From Lasiodiplodia sp. COLG20 (taxonomy: Eukaryota; Ascomycota; Dothideomycetes; Botryosphaeriales; Botryosphaeriaceae), in NCBI GenBank assembly GCA_009801085.1, contig VNWV01000007.1, positions 1,240,001-1,304,000 on the forward strand: a stretch of DNA of 64,000 nucleotides, written 5' to 3'. Numbering within the stretch: the stretch's first letter is position 1; every line of letters starts with the position of its first letter. This document shows, in pieces, positions 54,763 to 64,000 of the stretch. Below the pieces are notes generated by a model. The model did no database searches, had not been told where the DNA came from, and worked only from the letters and a program-made list of their open reading frames with translations. Both the position numbers and the translations under genes were made by a program.

Positions 54763-57526
54763 GCTTATCGGTCAGTACGCGCTTCGTCATGTTTATTGCT
54801 GTCTGTGCATGCATTCTTGTGGAGTCATTGGTCAGGTTAGTATACCCCTGAGCTCCTTTCTGTCGTATATCAAAAGGCGCTGTTAGAACTACAGTGCCGA
54901 AAACATGAGTCACGTTAACAGCAAACAAGAGTGGTGTTCTCCAATCGTGGCTGCGTGACTTTGATGCACATGGCAAAAACATTCGTATTGCTGCGTCCGA
55001 TGGCTCTAGAATTTGGAGTGTGCGGCAAGAGACATGTTAAATTCGTCATGACACTTTTCACAAGCTTGGGAACCTCGAGAGATACTGAAAGCTTGCCCAA
55101 CGCATTGCCAGGTCTTCAGCAAACTCCCGCTAAACATCTTAACAAAGTACTACAATGTACTTTTCCGTAATCCTTCACTGTAAACGAAGATATTTGCATG
55201 TTTACGCCGTGAATTTATACATTGAAATGAACTATATTTTCCCCTCGAAGTTTTGAGTATCTTGCTTGGGCTTGGGTCCTCATTTGTGTCTCACCCATCA
55301 CTGCTGAACACCATGAACACCGGACATCACGAGGACAGAATCATCCCATTATCAAAGAAACCTCCCTTCCTCTTTCTTGAAAGCGTTGCTGAAATGATCT
55401 TGGAATGCTGCCCTACACACAATTAGCTTTATCGACATCAATTTTCTGGCCGAAACACACCTGACCCAACATCTCTACCTCCACCCATCGCCCCAGCGAA
55501 AATCCCACAAGCTCCTCCACTCGACAGCACAGTGAGGATCCCGTCCCCTTAACTCCACTTCCTCGCCTGCGTACTCATCCGTATCCTCTATGATCTTCAT
55601 ATTCCCCACCGGCACTCTCATCCTCCTCCCCCATCCCTTCTCTCTTTTGCCTTCCCCATCCATTTCCTCCACAACCTTGCCAGTTCCTTTATCTCCAAAA
55701 TGTGCTTACCTGAGCACTACTTGACTACTGAACTGGTATTGGATGCGTGATGAGCGGCAGCACATTGTGAAGGGAAAAAAAGAAAAAAAACACTCGTGCG
55801 TAACCATATGGGTGGCGGGGTACAGTAGTGTTGGTTTTGTGATAAAGGTTGATAATTACGAGCTAAACGGGGGGCGCAGTGGGTACATGATCGGCGGTGT
55901 ATGATCACGGCGCTGGAGGCTACGGACATTATGCAGCCAGGTCCAAGGTGGATCTATCGGCAAAAAATGGCAATATGGCTGGTCAATGGGGTCGAGGAGT
56001 TAAAGATGTTGGTGGGGGTGCTGTGAAATAAAAGAGGGGGGGTTTCTGAGCAGGGTCGAGGATGGTCAGGATGAGGAGCGGTATTGTTCGACTGTCAGAA
56101 GAAGTTCAGGAAAAAGATATCCAGAAAATAGCGTGAAGGGAAAGGGGAAGAGGAGTGGTTTTGGTAATGTTTGTATCGTGCGGGTAGTCGTTCCTTTTCT
56201 TTACTGGTAGAAGTGGTGGGAGGTGGGGCAGTGAGAAAATGAGAGAGTGTGTGTAATTGAATTTTGCGCTGATGATCCAGAATGAATTGGAAACTTCTGC
56301 CGCTCACTTTGTCGGTCAGTCTCTGACCGTATATATATATGCATTGGTAAAATGAAATTATTCTCGTAAGGGAGTTGCCGTTGGAGTAAGGAATGCAATA
56401 CTGATTATCGGCAAAACAAAAGAATGAAAGCCGCGATGGCACGAAGAAAATGGCAAGCACAGACTTGAGTGTCACAGCAGGCATAGTGAACTGGGGATTG
56501 ACCTGCTCACGAAACTCCTTTCTAAACGAGTGCTTGAACTCCAGTAAGAACTACGCGCTTTGAAAAATTTTCTGAAGAGCACAATCTGCTTGTGTAGGTA
56601 CAAGAATGGAGTGAATTGCCACATATTTCTCGTTTATTTCTTGGTAAGTTCTAATGGAATGTCAACAATAGTAGACCAAATAGCGCGTTTCACATACGGA
56701 TAATCAGGTGTAGATATGTGCAAAAGCAAGTAGCACTGCTGTTAACAAAGCGAACTACATGATGTGTTCGGCATCTGAAGGTACACTCCAGTACTACGGC
56801 TCAGGCATTCGTTAACAAGATCAGAATTTCATACCAACAAGACTTAATAAATGCAGACAAAGTCATTCTTAACCGTGTGTGATCACCCTGTGCATTCAAT
56901 TCATAGTGCCCAAATCTGTCAAAGCCGATCCACCCCTTGCAGCTGATAAAAATCTGACAGCTTACCTCTGTAGTAAATGGTGCGGTACGCTAGTGCATAG
57001 ATCTTTCCCTGTTGCCATCATCCCTGGGAGTAGAAGATTTAGAAATACATTCTACATCAGTAAACTTGTTAATTATGTCCGAAATTTATTTTACGAGAGA
57101 GAATGAAGTCCATTATCGAGGACGCTACCACTCTAGCTTAGAGACAGAATACAAGAAGAGGAGCATTAGACAAGGCAATCAAGGGAACCAGACACTACGG
57201 AGACTAAATAAGGAGCGACATACGAAGGGGCTAGAATCATATTAAAAGATAATTCAGTCGCTAAAAAAGAAATCCCGGTCCAAAAGAATTTACTAGAAAG
57301 AAACCCAGGAAGCATCGCTTATCGAAATGAGCCGAGACCACAGTATAAAAGTGCAGAAGCCCGAAAAATCGCCTCGCAAAACTTCGATTTTGGATTTGTG
57401 TTACACACGATATCATAGCAAGCAGTTGTTTGCACTCATGCTTGTGAAACTGTACTCGGCATTTTCTCGGTGAAGCAGGATGTTGTGTAGTGTTAAGTAT
57501 TGCGGGCTGGGCCATAATCATCCAAA

Positions 57527-57671
57527 GGCGCGGTGGCCTAATGGTAAGGCGGTAAGTCATCACAACATCATGCCTCAACATCAACATCATACTAATTGAA
57601 ATCTAGTTGCTTTCCGGCTTCCAAGCATTGGAACATGGCAAAGATTGTGGGTTCGAGTCCCATCCGCGTCG
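57527..57671 (+). tRNA. tRNA-Arg(CCG) interrupted by a canonical intron and a second, spliceosome-like insert
   Basis: GGCGCGG (57527-57533) pairs with CCGCGTC (57664-57670), discriminator G. The D arm GCCT-AATGGTA-AGGC ends at 57550; base 26 is G (57551). Then come 55 nt (57552-57606) that are not tRNA: GTAAGT start, TACTAAT near the 3' end, TAG end. The tRNA resumes with TTGCT (57607-57611), pairing with GGCAA (57637-57641). The loop is TT-CCG-G, a normal 18-nt intron (57618-57635) containing TTCCA/TGGAA, then T. The variable loop AGATT and T arm GTGGG-TTCGAGT-CCCAT follow. Box A (TGGCCTAATGG) and box B (GGTTCGAGTCC) are intact. Without the 55-nt insert every stem forms, so either the insert is removed from the RNA or the gene is disrupted. 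Confidence 0.8.
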
Positions 57672-57679
57672 AGCGTATC

Positions 57680-57686
57680 TTTTTTT
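57680..57686 (+). terminator. Pol III terminator of tRNA-Arg
   Basis: A run of seven T residues begins 9 nt after the discriminator base, the expected position for RNA polymerase III termination. Confidence 0.75.
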
Positions 57687-58381
57687 GCTTCTCCTGGGGC
57701 CGTCGGCGAGGGGTTGATGTTTTGTGCCCCACCGGGTGGGCACAGCGGGCGGCAGAGCTGCATCGGAGCAAACTCCTCCCGCGGAAACCGCCATGGCGGT
57801 GACGGGCGGGGTAGCATTGCATCCAGCATGGCGGTGGGTGGGAATGCAGGGACTGAACCCTTGGAGTGGACCCCGGCGTCGAGAGGCAAGAGCTTTCTGT
57901 ACCCAATGAATCTTTTTCCCAGCCAACGCATGCGGTGGGTCAAACTTCAGCCTTACTTTTACCATGAGGAGCGATTGGTCGAAGGAGGGCATTTCGTGCT
58001 GCATGTCGCATTGGATAAAAAGCGAAGAAGGATCGGGCAAGGGTGCAGCTCGACTGGCATTCGCTCGATGGTCAGGGAAAGCCCTATGCCGCCATGACCC
58101 CACATCGGATACAACGTTCATACTACCCTCCTTTCGCCTGTGCTGAGCACGACACCGGCTGCCATCGGCTTTTGACGCCTATCATTTCCGCTCAATCTGC
58201 GCCGATGGATCATGGTGCGGCGTTCAGGGGGGTGGAGAAGTCTGTGAAGAAGGAAGAAAAAGACGGACGGACATGCATGTGTCGATCGCCGGGATGTTGC
58301 TCCTGCTGCTCAGAGCACGCAGACGGCGCAACGAGCGGGAAGCAACCGTCTTCTGACTACTGGCGTGCAAGGCGTAAAAAA

Positions 58382-58431
58382 GATCCCCCGGTCCATATTC
58401 AAGGACAGACGACTGCCACTTGAACTAAGGA
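58382..58431 (-). pseudogene. truncated tRNA-like sequence ending in a T run
   Basis: The minus strand reads TCCTTAGTTCAAGTGGCAGT, with a box-A-like segment, then GTCC-TTGAATAT-GGAC as an anticodon-like hairpin, then GGGGGATC and directly six Ts (58381-58376). The T arm and 3' acceptor strand are missing. It is best read as a tRNA fragment; the identity cannot be assigned. Confidence 0.3.
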
Positions 58432-59401
58432 AATGCTCCTTTGTTGACTGTGATCTTCTCCGATCCAACATAAGAGCGTAAATTTCTGCGTGAAAATGAT
58501 GCTATTAGCTTCTTCTGTCTCAGCCACTAAGGAACTTATCTCCGGCGGAAGATGCCCGGTCAGACACGCGACACCAGCGTGGCTCTGCACGCCGTTTGCT
58601 TCATTCAGTAAAAGACCGTGTGGCTTGGCGAAAACCGCGGATGCCCAACGTGCATCGGAAGGCGAGGCGCCGGCGCAGCGAATGAAGAACAGAAAGCGAG
58701 ATCATCCCCAGTGTCGACAGCTATTTTAGCATGCATCCAAGGAGGCGAGCTGCATGCATGAAGCCCGAGTGTCAACAAGAATATCCCATTACGCGTCGCG
58801 CACATCGGCTTTTTAGATGCCCAACAGGTTCCGAGGCAAAAAATAGTCAGGCAGCAGCAGTGTTGTTGAGGGGTCGGAAGGAGCGACACAGGAGAAGCGA
58901 GCTGCTCCGCCGATCCGCTGTGTCGGAATGCTGGGACAAAAGGAGAAGCGGAGTGTGGGTAGGAGCTATCCGTGCTTCCGATTCTAAGACACGCTGCCTG
59001 GACGTCTTGCATGCACCCTGCATCGGCACTAACGTCCTTATCAGGATGGAGCGGCGGTGCTTTCTCTACTTTTTCTGCGAAGCAATTTGGGATTCGCTTT
59101 CGGATTCGGCCAAAGCGAATCTCTATCTATGTACTAACTCACGTGTAAAATGCATTACGATACAACTCGATCCATATTGTAACTCGTGCCTATCTCTGAT
59201 CCGTAACAAGTGATCCGAGAAAGCATTCCACCCTCCGGCGTCCCCAAGCATCAAAACCACTTCATAAAATGCAATGTGTGAATTCGGGTATGCAGTGTGA
59301 ATATAATGCTCCGTACGCCCCAATGTGCCCTCTCGTCAGTGCCCATGGTCCCCTGTAATGCCAGTGCAGAATGCAAATGCAAGAGAATGCTAATGTCAAC
59401 C

Positions 59402-64000
<4,599 letters not shown>

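Larger units (their letters stand above)
54763..59401. other. 4.6-kb spacer with tRNA-Arg
   Basis: The longest gene-poor stretch of the window, AT-rich on the left. It contains tRNA-Arg (57527-57671) and a truncated tRNA-like sequence (58382-58431). A 65-codon charged minus-strand frame at 55475-55672 and other short frames have no recognisable motif. Confidence 0.55.

Overview
The window is nuclear DNA of a filamentous ascomycete (Pezizomycotina, probably a dothideomycete; the class is inference). The evidence is about twenty intron-bearing protein genes with short GT-AG introns (mostly 46-62 nt) and CTAAC/CTGAC-like branch sites, a SelO whose selenocysteine is replaced by cysteine, fungus-specific families (complex I 21 kDa subunit, BYS1/thaumatin-like protein, TRI12-type transporter) and three intron-containing tRNA genes. 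Gene-dense GC-rich blocks alternate with AT-richer spacers carrying repeats and tRNAs.

Layout. 1-886: 5' part of a minus-strand DCAF4-like gene, cut by the window edge. 1.7-10.4 kb: SelO, the tRNA deaminase subunit Tad3, a TRI12-type MFS pump, a tandem repeat, and a single-copy protein with an integrase-type H2C2 zinc domain. 10.4-13.5 kb: apparently non-coding. 13.5-31.3 kb: Aquarius/Cwf11, complex I 21 kDa subunit, a ferric-reductase-like oxidoreductase, a universal stress protein, zuotin and a GRIP golgin; AQR/complex I and zuotin/golgin are divergent pairs with short shared promoters. 32.1-44.5 kb: an SR-protein kinase, a secreted BYS1-like protein with a Gly/Tyr-rich repeat tail, tRNA-Ala(CGC), class II fructose-bisphosphate aldolase, mitochondrial bL9 and a membrane-anchored deubiquitinase. 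46.2-54.8 kb: tRNA-Cys(GCA) with an inverted partial copy, a Golgi pH regulator, a GH17 glucanase, a PAQR/haemolysin-III protein and a CSN8-type protein. 57.5 kb: tRNA-Arg(CCG) in an otherwise empty spacer. 59.4-62.0 kb: Prp4 kinase.

The genes are mostly housekeeping, with no biosynthetic cluster. Splicing is over-represented: Aquarius, an SR-protein kinase and Prp4 kinase. Intron structure is also the most unusual aspect of the sequence. The tRNA-Arg gene carries, besides its normal intron, a 55-nt insert with spliceosomal signals. Three genes contain introns that are multiples of three and free of stops. One gene needs a GA-AG intron to keep its frame. Two genes have micro-exons of 9 and 17 nt. 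A dispersed inverted-repeat family (arms related to CGTCCGGACGATAGCTTCAA) has at least five loci here. No searches were run; exon boundaries were inferred by eye from splice signals and frame continuity.
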